Source of the DNA: DATKCJ01 sp035513275
Lineage (GTDB): Bacteria; Verrucomicrobiota; Verrucomicrobiia; Opitutales; Opitutaceae
NCBI GenBank assembly: GCA_035513275.1
Contig: DATKCJ010000447.1
Location: 1 to 12,959 of the forward strand
Reading direction: 5' to 3'
DNA length: 12,959 nucleotides
Shown here: positions 1-8,092 of the stretch, piece by piece
Position numbering within the stretch: the first letter of the stretch is position 1
Layout of the letters: each line of letters opens with the position of its first letter
Notes under the pieces: model-generated
What the model was told of the DNA's origin: nothing
The model's database searches: none
What the model saw: the letters and a program-made list of their open reading frames with translations, nothing else
Position numbers and translations under genes: made by a program

Positions 1-709
<709 letters not shown>

Positions 710-714
710 AAACA

Positions 715-3342
715 GTGAAACTCCTCCGAAAAGTTCGCGCGATTTTCCGAAGGGCGAAAGTCAACCGCGAGATGGACGCCGAGATGAGCGCGCACATCGA
801 AATGCAGACAGAGCGCAACATCACCGCCGGAGTGGACCCCGACGAAGCGCGCTACGCGGCGCTGCGGCAGTTTGGAAACGTCGGGAGCCTGCAGGAGCGC
901 GCGCGAGAGCAACGCGGCTGGGTGTGGCTCGAACAGCTCTCTCAGGACCTTCGATTCGGGGCCCGCTCGCTGCGCAAGCAACCTGGTTTCACGACCGTGG
1001 CCGTGCTCACCCTGGCATTCGGCATCGGAGCGAACACGGCGATCTTCAGCGTGTTCGAGGCCGTGTTGCTCAAGCCGCTGCCATATCCGAATCCGGGGCA
1101 ACTCGTCACCCTGACCGACCTGCACCAGAAAGGTTACATCCGCGCCGCCTCGTTTCCCAACTTCGCCGACTGGCGGGAGCAGAACAGCGTGTTTCAAGAA
1201 ATCGCGGCAGCGAGCAGCGTCTCATACAACCTCGCGGGCGATGGCGAACCCGAGCGGGTGCTGGCTCAACGTGTGAGCGCCGGTTTCTTGCCGCTTCTCG
1301 GCATCAGCCCGGGGTTGGGCCGATGGTTCACGGCGGACGAGGATCGTGCGGGCGCCGATCGGGTCGCAGTCATCAGCCACGGCATGTGGCTGCGGCGTTT
1401 TTCCGGAAGCAGCGATGTCGTGGGGAAGCGCGTCATTCTCGATAGCGAGTCTTACACGGTCGTTGGAGTCATGCCGGACGGTTTTCGAACTGTCGCAGGA
1501 GGTCGCTTCCTGTCTGCGGTCGACACCTGTGAACTGTGGACACCGCTGGCGACGGATGCCGACAAGAGCCCGCGTGGCTCAGTGTTCCTGCGTGTCATCG
1601 GGCGATTGAAACCCGGTGTTTCCCTTGAGGGTGCCTCGGGCGACATGAATGCCATCGCCGCCGGCCTTGCCGAGTTGCATCCGAGTGAGAACGCAGGTTT
1701 CGGAATCCGAGTTCGCGACCTGCACATGGACTTGGCAGAAAGTGCCAGGCCTGCGGTGTGGCTGCTCGCTGGCGCGGTTGCGCTGTTGTTGATGCTGGTG
1801 TGCGCCAACGTGGCGAATCTCTTTCTCGTGCGGGCCGCGGCTCGCACCGGGGAAATGACCGTCCGTGCCGCGCTTGGAGCCAGCAGGGCGCGCATCGTCC
1901 GTCAATTGCTGACCGAGAGCGCGCTGGTCGCCGCATGTGGCGGCGGGCTAGGCGTGGTGTTCGGGTGGTGGGGCGTCGGCCTGCTTCGCCGTTTCCTCCC
2001 GCAGAACCAGGTTCCTTTGAACGCGGCGGAGATCAACATCACTGTCATCGCGTTTACCCTGGCGGTTTCGCTCGCGGCCGGGCTGGTCTTTGGTCTCGCG
2101 CCCGCGTGGCTCTCGGCGAAAGCCGGTCTGAACAATGCGCTCAAGAACGCCAGCAAGGGTGCGATCGGTGGCGGGCGCGGACGGTTGCGTCATGGACTCG
2201 TGGTCGGCGAGGTCGCACTGGCATTCATGCTCCTCACCGGTGCGGTTCTCGTCGCCAAGAGCATGGAGCATTTGCTGAAGGTCGACCCGGGATTTCGCGC
2301 GACCAACGTGCTGACGATGCGGCTCCACCTGCCGGGAGCGAGGTATGACGCGTCGGAGAAGATCCGCGCTTTCTACGATGAATTACTCGCGCGCCTGAAC
2401 GCACTGCCCGGAGTGGAATCCGTGGGTGGCGTCGCCGCTTTGCCCATGAGCGGGGGCATTTCCACCTGGTCGTTTGCGATCGACGGGCGACCGGAGCCGG
2501 TCGGTGCGATGAACTACACCGACGTTCAGTCGGCCACAATAGACTACTTCGCAACACTGGGCATTCCGTTGTTCCGGGGACGACTCTTCGAGGAAGCGGA
2601 CCACGCGGGAACCTCAATGGTGGCACTGATCAACCGACAAATGGTTGCCAAATTCTGGCCCGGCGAGGATCCGGTGGGACGCACGATCGGCCTCGCCGGG
2701 CAGACGCACACGATTGTAGGCGTGGTGGGCGATGTCCGCCATTTTGGCCTGAGCGCCAACGTGCGGCCGGAGACCTACGTGCCGCACACGCAACGCGCCG
2801 AGCGGTCGATGATGCTGGCCGTTCGTGCGAAGTCGGACTCAGAGGCGCTCGCCGGAGCGATTCGCGCGCAAATCGCGCAGCTCGACCCGACAGTGCCACT
2901 CGCCGACGTGCGCACGCTCGAGGCCGCCGTGGCGAGCACCACGTCGGATTCACGCGCCTTGGTTCTCCTCCTTGGTGTCTTCGCGGGGGCGGCGCTGGTG
3001 CTGGCGGCGCTCGGTCTCTATGGCGTGATCTCGTTCTCCGTCGGGAACCGCACGCGCGAGATCGGGATCCGGGTCGCGCTAGGAGCCCGGAATGGAGACG
3101 TGCGCTCGATGGTCGTGCGGCAAGGTCTGCTGCTTGTGTTCTGCGGCCTCGTGCTTGGATTGATGGCGAGCGCTGCCTCGAGTCGTCTGCTGGCGGATTT
3201 GCTCTACGAAGTGAAACCGATGGATCCGCTGACGTATCTCCTCGTTTCAATCGCGCTGGCTGCAGTCGCACTACTGGCCCTCGCGCTTCCCGCATGGCGG
3301 GCGACGAAGGTCGACCCGGTGATCGCGCTGCGAGCGGAGTGA
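715..3342 (+). CDS. ADOP-type MacB/FtsX duplicated permease (875 aa)
   Basis: This is a complete member of the duplicated-permease family, of typical length (800-900 aa). Residues about 1-80 are the soluble N-terminal extension usual for these proteins (REMDAEMSAHIEM, DEARYAALRQFGN). The LSQDLRFGARSLRKQPGF motif follows at 75-92 and leads into the first helix (93-118). Periplasmic MacB domains lie at about 120-340 and 520-740. Two FtsX blocks are at about 347-465 (TGEMTVRAALGASRARI) and 746-860 (NRTREIGIRVALGARNGD), with a linking helix near 493-516, giving about eight helices. The likely role is efflux or mechanotransmission at the inner membrane; the substrate is unknown and no ATPase is adjacent. 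The start is GTG 715, which gives the usual family N-terminus; no clear Shine-Dalgarno sequence is seen because the hexamer array sits there. It is co-transcribed with the upstream permease by orientation and 43-nt spacing. Confidence 0.92.
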   Translation: MKLLRKVRAIFRRAKVNREMDAEMSAHIEMQTERNITAGVDPDEARYAALRQFGNVGSLQERAREQRGWVWLEQLSQDLRFGARSLRKQPGFTTVAVLTLAFGIGANTAIFSVFEAVLLKPLPYPNPGQLVTLTDLHQKGYIRAASFPNFADWREQNSVFQEIAAASSVSYNLAGDGEPERVLAQRVSAGFLPLLGISPGLGRWFTADEDRAGADRVAVISHGMWLRRFSGSSDVVGKRVILDSESYTVVGVMPDGFRTVAGGRFLSAVDTCELWTPLATDADKSPRGSVFLRVIGRLKPGVSLEGASGDMNAIAAGLAELHPSENAGFGIRVRDLHMDLAESARPAVWLLAGAVALLLMLVCANVANLFLVRAAARTGEMTVRAALGASRARIVRQLLTESALVAACGGGLGVVFGWWGVGLLRRFLPQNQVPLNAAEINITVIAFTLAVSLAAGLVFGLAPAWLSAKAGLNNALKNASKGAIGGGRGRLRHGLVVGEVALAFMLLTGAVLVAKSMEHLLKVDPGFRATNVLTMRLHLPGARYDASEKIRAFYDELLARLNALPGVESVGGVAALPMSGGISTWSFAIDGRPEPVGAMNYTDVQSATIDYFATLGIPLFRGRLFEEADHAGTSMVALINRQMVAKFWPGEDPVGRTIGLAGQTHTIVGVVGDVRHFGLSANVRPETYVPHTQRAERSMMLAVRAKSDSEALAGAIRAQIAQLDPTVPLADVRTLEAAVASTTSDSRALVLLLGVFAGAALVLAALGLYGVISFSVGNRTREIGIRVALGARNGDVRSMVVRQGLLLVFCGLVLGLMASAASSRLLADLLYEVKPMDPLTYLLVSIALAAVALLALALPAWRATKVDPVIALRAE

Positions 3343-3380
3343 AGACGAGGGAAGGTGAAAGTGAGAAGGAAGAGGAAGGG
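3341..3380 (+). repeat. Purine-rich tract between convergent genes
   Basis: The stretch is almost entirely A and G on the + strand and contains GGTGAAAGTGAGAAGG, which matches the GTGARA hexamer array at 668-709 over about two units. It lies in the 67-bp gap between the convergent permease and enoyl-CoA hydratase genes. I see no convincing hairpin plus T-run, so it is not called a terminator. Confidence 0.55.
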
Positions 3381-3409
3381 TCGTCGAGTGACTCCGACCT
3401 CCGCCCGCG

Positions 3410-4171
3410 TCACACTTCCCAATTTGGATTCCGCTTCTCCTCGTAGGCCCCGAGGCCTTCGCGTGCCTCGGTGGAGCCGCGCATTCTCAGCGCGACGGCG
3501 TAGGAGCGGGCGAGTGCCGTTTCAAAATTCCTTGGTGTCAGGGCCTCGAGGAGAATCTTGGTGTCTGCGAGCGCGCCGGGCGCGTTCTTCAGAATCTGTG
3601 TCGTATAGGAATCGACCTCGGCCTCGAGCCCGCCGCGCGGCACGACCTTCGTCACAAGCCCGATTCTGAGCGCCTCGCCCGCGTCGATGAGTTCGCCGGT
3701 GAGAAGCAGCTCGCGCGTTTTCCGATCACCAATCTGTCGCTGGAGCAGCGTCATCACCATCGCGGCCACGAGCCCGCGCCGCGGCTCGGGGTAGCCGATC
3801 TTTGTTCCCTCCTCGGCTACAACGATGTCGCAGGCGGACATGATGCCCGCACCGCCGGCGATGGCGTGCCCGCGCACTGCAGCGATCGTGACGGCCGGCG
3901 TGCGCACGATTACGCGCAGCACCTCACCCATGTTCTTGGCCGAGTCGCGCGCCAGATCCCGGTTCTTCGTCTCGACCAGATCGAGCCCGGTGCAGAACGA
4001 CAGTCCCTCGCCGCGGAGGATCACCACGCGATGCGAACGCTCGCGGGCGATCTCGCGATAGGCCTCGGCGAGTTCGCGAAGCATTTGGACGGTGAGGGCG
4101 TTTCTCTTCTCGGGGCGGTTGAGCGTGACCGAGGTGATCGGGCCTTTGGATGCGATTTCAACGAGTGCCAT
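3410..4171 (-). CDS. Enoyl-CoA hydratase/isomerase family protein, LiuC/AtuE-like (253 aa)
   Basis: This is a full-length crotonase-fold protein (usual length 250-270 aa). It shows LNRPEKRNALT at 17-27, the first oxyanion-hole segment LSFCTGLDL at 57-65, the second oxyanion region GHAIAGGAGIMSACDI at 101-116, and PEPRRGL at 128-134. The C-terminus EGLGAYEEKRNPNW is the family's usual tail. Classical crotonase has two catalytic glutamates. Here the second is kept (Glu129), while the first position is Gly109. Gly at this place is what I recall for LiuC (3-methylglutaconyl-CoA hydratase) and AtuE (isohexenylglutaconyl-CoA hydratase), which fits the neighbouring carboxyltransferase and AtuA genes. 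The likely role is hydration of a glutaconyl-type CoA ester formed by carboxylation. It is the last gene of the cluster, 33 bp after the AtuA C-terminal-domain gene. The start is ATG 4171. The exact substrate is inferred. Confidence 0.88.
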   Translation of the reverse strand: MALVEIASKGPITSVTLNRPEKRNALTVQMLRELAEAYREIARERSHRVVILRGEGLSFCTGLDLVETKNRDLARDSAKNMGEVLRVIVRTPAVTIAAVRGHAIAGGAGIMSACDIVVAEEGTKIGYPEPRRGLVAAMVMTLLQRQIGDRKTRELLLTGELIDAGEALRIGLVTKVVPRGGLEAEVDSYTTQILKNAPGALADTKILLEALTPRNFETALARSYAVALRMRGSTEAREGLGAYEEKRNPNWEV

Positions 4172-4204
4172 GGTTCAACTTCGTTTGGAGGTTCCAGTGG
4201 GGAG

Positions 4205-4522
4205 TCAGGTCTCGGGCGGGTCGACTTTCATCTCGAGCAACGCCTGTCCGAGCGTCTTGCCTTGCGCGTCAATCCTCAGCGCGCGCGAGCCGCCGCCACC
4301 GAGCACGGCGGGCAGGATGAAATTGAATGCCTCGAGGTTCGGCACTTCGTAGCGCACAACCGTGCCGACTCCGAGCGGGCGGAAAAACTCCTCGACGACA
4401 CCTGCGGTGAGATTCTCGCGCAGCCACTCATACATCCCGGGAGAGCGGGCGAACACAGCGATGTTGGCCGAGGAGCCCTTGTCGCCGCTTCGGGCGTAGG
4501 CGATCTCGCGCAGCGCCTTCAT
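4205..4522 (-). CDS. AtuA C-terminal ferredoxin-fold-like domain protein, stand-alone (105 aa)
   Basis: The protein opens with MKALREIAYARSGDKG and continues SSANIAVFAR. The ARSGDKG..ANI signature marks the small C-terminal domain that in Pseudomonas AtuA is fused behind the DUF1446 domain. Later parts (FFRPLGVGTVVRYEVPNLEAFNFILPAVLGGG at about 46-77, with GKTLGQALLEM near the end) also fit that domain. Its ATG (4522) overlaps the TGA of the upstream AtuA N-domain gene in an ATGA, so the two are translationally coupled and presumably form one functional unit. The reading frame stays open upstream to 4654, but that extension is antisense-like low-quality sequence overlapping the AtuA gene, and I reject it. 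The biochemical function of AtuA is not established; it is required for growth on acyclic terpenes in Pseudomonas. Confidence 0.87.
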   Translation of the reverse strand: MKALREIAYARSGDKGSSANIAVFARSPGMYEWLRENLTAGVVEEFFRPLGVGTVVRYEVPNLEAFNFILPAVLGGGGSRALRIDAQGKTLGQALLEMKVDPPET

Positions 4523-5877
4523 GGTGCGCCCCCCTCGACGAATTTCCAACTCGTGCGCACGAGTGCGCGCGGCACCAGCGTGGGCCAGTAACCGAAAACG
4601 GGCACCACCGACGGGCGGCCGTGCGCATAACCCGTCACTCCCTGTGGACCGCACGTCACAAGCGGCGCGATCTCCTTCGCGAAACGCTCGATCGCCTCAC
4701 GGCGCGGGTCGGCTACGCTTATCCGCAGGACGGTCTCGAGGAGGTGCGTGTCGGACATCCGGCTCACGAGACCGCGCACGCTTGCGCCTGTGCCGAGGCA
4801 CTCGATGAGGTGCCGATCGTAAGTGAAGCCAGCGTTGGCGAGCCTCTTGATGACGGCCTCGCCTGCGCGTCGCGCCTTCCGCACGGCGTCGTGTCCGAAA
4901 ATTGTGATCATGCCGTGTGCGCGATAGCCATCGCGGTAGGTCGCGCTCACCTTGAGCGACTCCGGCGGCGGTTTTCCGGTCGCGCCGGAGACGCGAACGC
5001 GATCCGCGCCGTCGTCCGATACCTTGAGCGTGAGGAAGCTCACCGTCGCGTCGGGACTCAGGTATTTTCCCGGGTCTCCGATCTCGTAGAGCAGTTGCTC
5101 CTTCACTGTCTGCACGCTAACAGTGCCGCCGGTGCCGGGTGGCTTCGTGACGATGCACGAGCCGTCGTCGGAAACTTCGACGACAGGATAGCCGATGTTC
5201 TCCGGCTCGGGCACGTCGAGCCAGTCGGTCGAGAAACCGCCGCACGCCTGTGTGCCGCACTCGATCAGGTGGCCCGCGACGGTCGCGCCGGCGATGCGGT
5301 TCCAGTCGTCGGCCTTCCAGTCGTAGTGCGCGATGCACGGGCCGACCGTTAGGCTCGGGTCGGCGGTGCGACCGGTGATGACGATGTCGGCACCCGCCTT
5401 CAACGCGTCGGCAATCGGCGCGGCGCCCGTGTAGGCGTTGGCTGTTGCGATCCGCGCGCGGATGGCGTCGATCGGCTCGCCGGTTTCCATGTTGGCGAGT
5501 GCGGCATTGCCGCGAACGTGGTGGAGCACGTCGTCACCGGTCACGATCGCGACGCGAAGGCGTCCGAGTCCTGCGGCCGCAAGGATCGCGAGCACCGCTC
5601 GCGCGCAGCCTTCGGGATTGAGTCCGCCGGCGTTGGTGACGATCCGGCAGCGCGAGCCGGATTTCCAGAGCGGCGCCAATGACGAAACGACGCCGAGGAA
5701 GTCGCGCGCGAAGCCGATCTGCGGGTCGCGCTCGCGTTGCGCGGCCATGATCGAGAGCGAAACCTCCGCGAGGTAGTCGAGTGTCAGGTAGTCGAGGTCG
5801 GGGAGTGCAGTGAGCACGCGCGCCGCGGCATCGGGCTGGTCGCCCCAAAATGCAGATGCGTTGGCGATGCGGAGCAT
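4519..5877 (-). CDS. atuA: AtuA-like protein, DUF1446 domain (452 aa)
   Basis: The whole protein is a DUF1446 (acyclic terpene utilisation AtuA) domain. It begins with MLRIANASAFWGDQPDAAAR and LDYLTLDYLAEVSLSIM, the usual opening of the family. It continues with VTNAGGLNPEGCA (80-92), AYTGAAPIADAL...ADIVITGRTADPSLTVGP (138-170) and GHLIECGTQACGGFSTDW (202-219), all strongly conserved family landmarks. The C-terminal small domain found in the roughly 590-aa Pseudomonas protein is absent here and is encoded by the next gene, overlapping by 4 nt (ATGA). No signal peptide or membrane helix is seen, so it should be cytoplasmic. It lies 166 bp downstream of a carboxyltransferase gene, as expected for an acyl-CoA carboxylation pathway. 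The enzymatic activity of the family is unknown. The symbol denotes family membership, not proven terpene catabolism. The start ATG 5877 fits the family N-terminus. Confidence 0.88.
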   Translation of the reverse strand: MLRIANASAFWGDQPDAAARVLTALPDLDYLTLDYLAEVSLSIMAAQRERDPQIGFARDFLGVVSSLAPLWKSGSRCRIVTNAGGLNPEGCARAVLAILAAAGLGRLRVAIVTGDDVLHHVRGNAALANMETGEPIDAIRARIATANAYTGAAPIADALKAGADIVITGRTADPSLTVGPCIAHYDWKADDWNRIAGATVAGHLIECGTQACGGFSTDWLDVPEPENIGYPVVEVSDDGSCIVTKPPGTGGTVSVQTVKEQLLYEIGDPGKYLSPDATVSFLTLKVSDDGADRVRVSGATGKPPPESLKVSATYRDGYRAHGMITIFGHDAVRKARRAGEAVIKRLANAGFTYDRHLIECLGTGASVRGLVSRMSDTHLLETVLRISVADPRREAIERFAKEIAPLVTCGPQGVTGYAHGRPSVVPVFGYWPTLVPRALVRTSWKFVEGGAP

Positions 5878-5929
5878 GGAGTGGCGAGCGGGAGGATTCA
5901 GTGAGACAGCGAATCACCGATGGCGAACC

Positions 5930-5964
5930 GATTGCGGATTGCGGATTGCGGATCGCGGATTGAG
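5930..5964 (+). repeat. GATTGCG heptamer tandem array
   Basis: Five adjoining heptamers are visible: GATTGCG three times (5930-5950), GATCGCG (5951-5957) and GATTGAG (5958-5964). They sit in the 166-bp gap between the carboxyltransferase and atuA. A second degenerate cluster of the same unit is at 12893-12926 near the right edge, so this is a dispersed short tandem repeat. In the cluster's direction of transcription it reads as CGCAATC repeats. Confidence 0.85.
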
Positions 5965-6002
5965 CCGAGCAATCCGTGTCTCTCAACTTTGCGGCGAATC
6001 AT

Positions 6003-6024
6003 GTCCGTGTTCATCCGTGGCTCT
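6003..6024 (+). repeat. Dispersed GTGTTCATCCGTGG-type repeat copy
   Basis: The sequence GTGTTCATCCGTGG (6007-6020) has a near-identical inverted copy at 11604-11617, where 13 of 14 bases match. Both are intergenic. Similar CCGTGTTCATCCGTGG motifs are, from memory, common between genes in Planctomycetes and Verrucomicrobiota. No function is known, and I see no coding content here. Confidence 0.5.
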
Positions 6025-6043
6025 CGTTCTCGGGTTCGCGGCG

Positions 6044-7651
6044 TCAGACCTGCAGGACGCCCGTGTGGAACTTGTGCTCGGGAGTGGGGCGCGAGACAAG
6101 TGCGAGTGTGCGCAGGAGGATTTTTCGCGTGTCGTGCGGCTGGATGATTGCGTCGACCCAGCCGCGCGCCGCGCCGTAGCGGATGTCGGCCTGCTCGACG
6201 TAACCCTGTTTCACGCGCTCGCGCAACGCGTCGAGCTCCTCCTTCGGGCGGTCCTTCGCGCCACGCGCGAGGATGTTGTAGACCACGTCGCTCGCCTGCG
6301 CGGCGCCCATCACGGCGTAGCGCGCGTGCGGCCAGGCGAAGATGAAGCGCGGGTCGAACGCCTTTCCGCACAGCGCGTAGTTGCCCGCGCCGAATGAGCC
6401 GCCGGTAATGATCGTGATCTTCGGCACGGTGGAGTTGCTGACGGCGTTCACGAGCTTCGCGCCGTTGCGGATGATGCCGGACTCCTCGGCGTCGCGGCCG
6501 ACCATGAAGCCGGAAACGTCCTGAAGGAACACGATCGGCAGGCGCGTCTGGTTGCAGTCCATGATGAACCGCGCGGCCTTGTCTGCGCTGTCGGCGTAGA
6601 TCACGCCGGGCATTTGGAGGCCCTCGTTCTTCGACTGCACGCGCTTGCGCTGGTTGCCGACGATTCCGATGGGCCGGCCGCCGATGCGCGCGTAGGCGCA
6701 GACGAGCGTGCGGCCGTAGTCTTCCTTGTATTCCTCGATCGAGCCGGCGTCGACGATGCAGCGTAGCAGGTCGCGCATGTCGTATTCGCGGCGGCCGTCG
6801 ATGCTGGCGAGGTTGTAGAGTTGTGATGCCGATGTCTCAGGCTCGGGCCCGGTGAACGAGTCCGTCGCCTCGGGTGGAAGGTGGTCCACCAACGAGCGCA
6901 GGCGCCGTATCGCCGCGGTGTCGTCCTTCTCCTTGAAGTCGACGGTGCCGGAAATTTCCGCGTGCATCGCGGCGCCGCCGAGCGCCTCGGTGTCGACGTC
7001 CTGTCCGATCGCGGCCTTCACGAGCGAAGGGCCGGCGAGGTAGAGGCCACTCCCCTCGGTCATGAGAATCTTGTCGCACAGCACGGGCAGGTAGGCGCCC
7101 CCTGCGACGCAATTGCCCATGATCGCGGCATATTGCGGAATGCCCGAGGCGGAGATGACGGCGTTGTTGCGGAAGATGCGGCCGAAGTCGTCCTCGTCGG
7201 GAAATATCTCGTCCTGCATCGGCAGAAACACGCCCGACGAATCGACGAGATAGGCGAGGGGAAGGTTGCACTCGAACGCGATCCGCTGTGCCCGCAGCAC
7301 TTTCTTGCACGTCATGGGTACGAATGCGCCCGCCTTCACGGTCGCGTCGTTGGCGACGATCATGAAGGGCCGGCCGTTGATTTCACCGATGCCGGTGACG
7401 ACACCCGCGGCTGGAAACTTACCCCACTCGGAATACATGCCGTGCGCGGCCCAGAGTCCGGTCTCGAGAAACTCGTCGGGCTTGTCGACGAGCGCTGCGA
7501 TGCGTTCGCGTGCGACGAGCCGGCAGAGCTTGTGCTGGCGCGCGACGCCGTCTGGACCTCCGCCCTCGCGGATCGCATCCTCCTCGAGCGCTATCTTGCG
7601 GCAGTGCTCGTGAAGCGGATTGGCAGGGGTCGAGGCGGCGTGCGTGGTCAT
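6044..7651 (-). CDS. Acyl-CoA carboxylase carboxyltransferase (beta) subunit, methylcrotonyl/geranyl-CoA type (535 aa)
   Basis: This subunit transfers CO2 from carboxybiotin to an acyl-CoA. Its 535 aa match LiuB/AtuC length. The N-terminal crotonase-like half has LCRLVARERIAALVDKP (42-58) and the oxyanion-hole loop GNCVAGGAYLPVLCDK (179-194). The C-terminal half has FLQDVSGFMVGRDAEESGI (375-393) and GGSFGAGNYALCGKAFDPRF (417-436), then WPHARYAVMG (440-449). These are the signature blocks of biotin-dependent carboxyltransferases of the MCC/GCC/PCC group. The ATG at 7651 starts MTTHAAS, where similarity begins; the frame runs open to 7744, but that part shows no family resemblance. No Shine-Dalgarno sequence is obvious. 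A biotin carboxylase/carrier subunit should be its partner but is not in this window. The substrate is probably a branched unsaturated acyl-CoA, given AtuA and the LiuC/AtuE-like hydratase downstream; propionyl-CoA cannot be excluded. Confidence 0.92.
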   Translation of the reverse strand: MTTHAASTPANPLHEHCRKIALEEDAIREGGGPDGVARQHKLCRLVARERIAALVDKPDEFLETGLWAAHGMYSEWGKFPAAGVVTGIGEINGRPFMIVANDATVKAGAFVPMTCKKVLRAQRIAFECNLPLAYLVDSSGVFLPMQDEIFPDEDDFGRIFRNNAVISASGIPQYAAIMGNCVAGGAYLPVLCDKILMTEGSGLYLAGPSLVKAAIGQDVDTEALGGAAMHAEISGTVDFKEKDDTAAIRRLRSLVDHLPPEATDSFTGPEPETSASQLYNLASIDGRREYDMRDLLRCIVDAGSIEEYKEDYGRTLVCAYARIGGRPIGIVGNQRKRVQSKNEGLQMPGVIYADSADKAARFIMDCNQTRLPIVFLQDVSGFMVGRDAEESGIIRNGAKLVNAVSNSTVPKITIITGGSFGAGNYALCGKAFDPRFIFAWPHARYAVMGAAQASDVVYNILARGAKDRPKEELDALRERVKQGYVEQADIRYGAARGWVDAIIQPHDTRKILLRTLALVSRPTPEHKFHTGVLQV

Positions 7652-7750
7652 GGCATGAGGCGGAAGGTGGTGACTCCCGCTCTTTGACTGTTCACAGCGA
7701 GATCCTTGGTCATTGGGGTATCGACTGCACCGGTCCGACATCAATTCGCA

Positions 7751-8092
7751 TCATCGCGACAGGCGAAGGACTTCGTTGATCTTGCGGCCTATCGCACGGC
7801 GCCGAGGCGCGGAGACGCGCCCGAGCTTCTCGGTCACGTTTTCCCGAACGACTCTATGAAAGAACTCACAACCGCAGACCGACTGAAACTCGAGGCCGTC
7901 GGCACCGTTGAGCAACACTTGGTGCGCTCTCGCCCCCTCGGCCGGGACCCGCTTGGAACAGGCGAGGACGTTCAATCGAGTCTTTCGATCATCGGCACAC
8001 CATTCAGGCGCAGACACAACGACTCCCGGGTGGAGGTCGCGATCGGCAGCGCTTATGCGAAAGCGGACGATGTCCCACTGTTCAATTCTCAT
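7751..8092 (-). CDS. Probable PemK/MazF-like toxin (113 aa)
   Basis: The 113-aa protein starts MRIEQWDIVRFRI, in the position of the GDIVxV strand that opens MazF/PemK toxins. It continues with HPGVVVSAPEW (like RPxLVVS) and NVLACSKRVP, then GADGLEFQSVCGCEFFHRV, resembling the GL..dS.v..d.i.tv strand pair. It ends VSAPRRRAIGRKINEVLRL, like the C-terminal helix of the family. Toxins of this fold are mRNA endoribonucleases; whether this one is active cannot be read from sequence. The chosen ATG (8092) overlaps the antitoxin stop by 11 nt, giving translational coupling. The frame could extend to an ATG at 8119, adding nine residues (MRSRRSRPL) not typical of the family. The N-terminal Gly of GDIV is Trp here, so it is a divergent member. 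The pair interrupts the acyl-CoA cluster. Confidence 0.62.
   Translation of the reverse strand: MRIEQWDIVRFRISAADRDLHPGVVVSAPEWCADDRKTRLNVLACSKRVPAEGARAHQVLLNGADGLEFQSVCGCEFFHRVVRENVTEKLGRVSAPRRRAIGRKINEVLRLSR

Noticed and set aside
3343..3409. Bidirectional terminator between convergent genes
   Set aside because: I could not find a stable hairpin followed by a T-run; only a purine-rich tract is visible.
4523..4654. Upstream extension of the AtuA C-terminal-domain gene
   Set aside because: It overlaps the atuA 3' end in another frame. The conserved domain begins at the ATG coupled to the atuA stop.
5930..5964. Possible CRISPR array
   Set aside because: The units are 7 nt and contiguous with no spacers; no cas genes are present.
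7652..7744. N-terminal extension of the carboxyltransferase frame by 31 codons
   Set aside because: The added residues show no similarity to carboxyltransferases, and the ATG at 7651 gives the family's usual 535-aa length.
7681..7750. Promoter for the carboxyltransferase gene (minus strand TTGATG ... ATACCC)
   Set aside because: The match to -35/-10 is weak, and GC-rich hosts of this type often deviate from the consensus, so it is not supportable.
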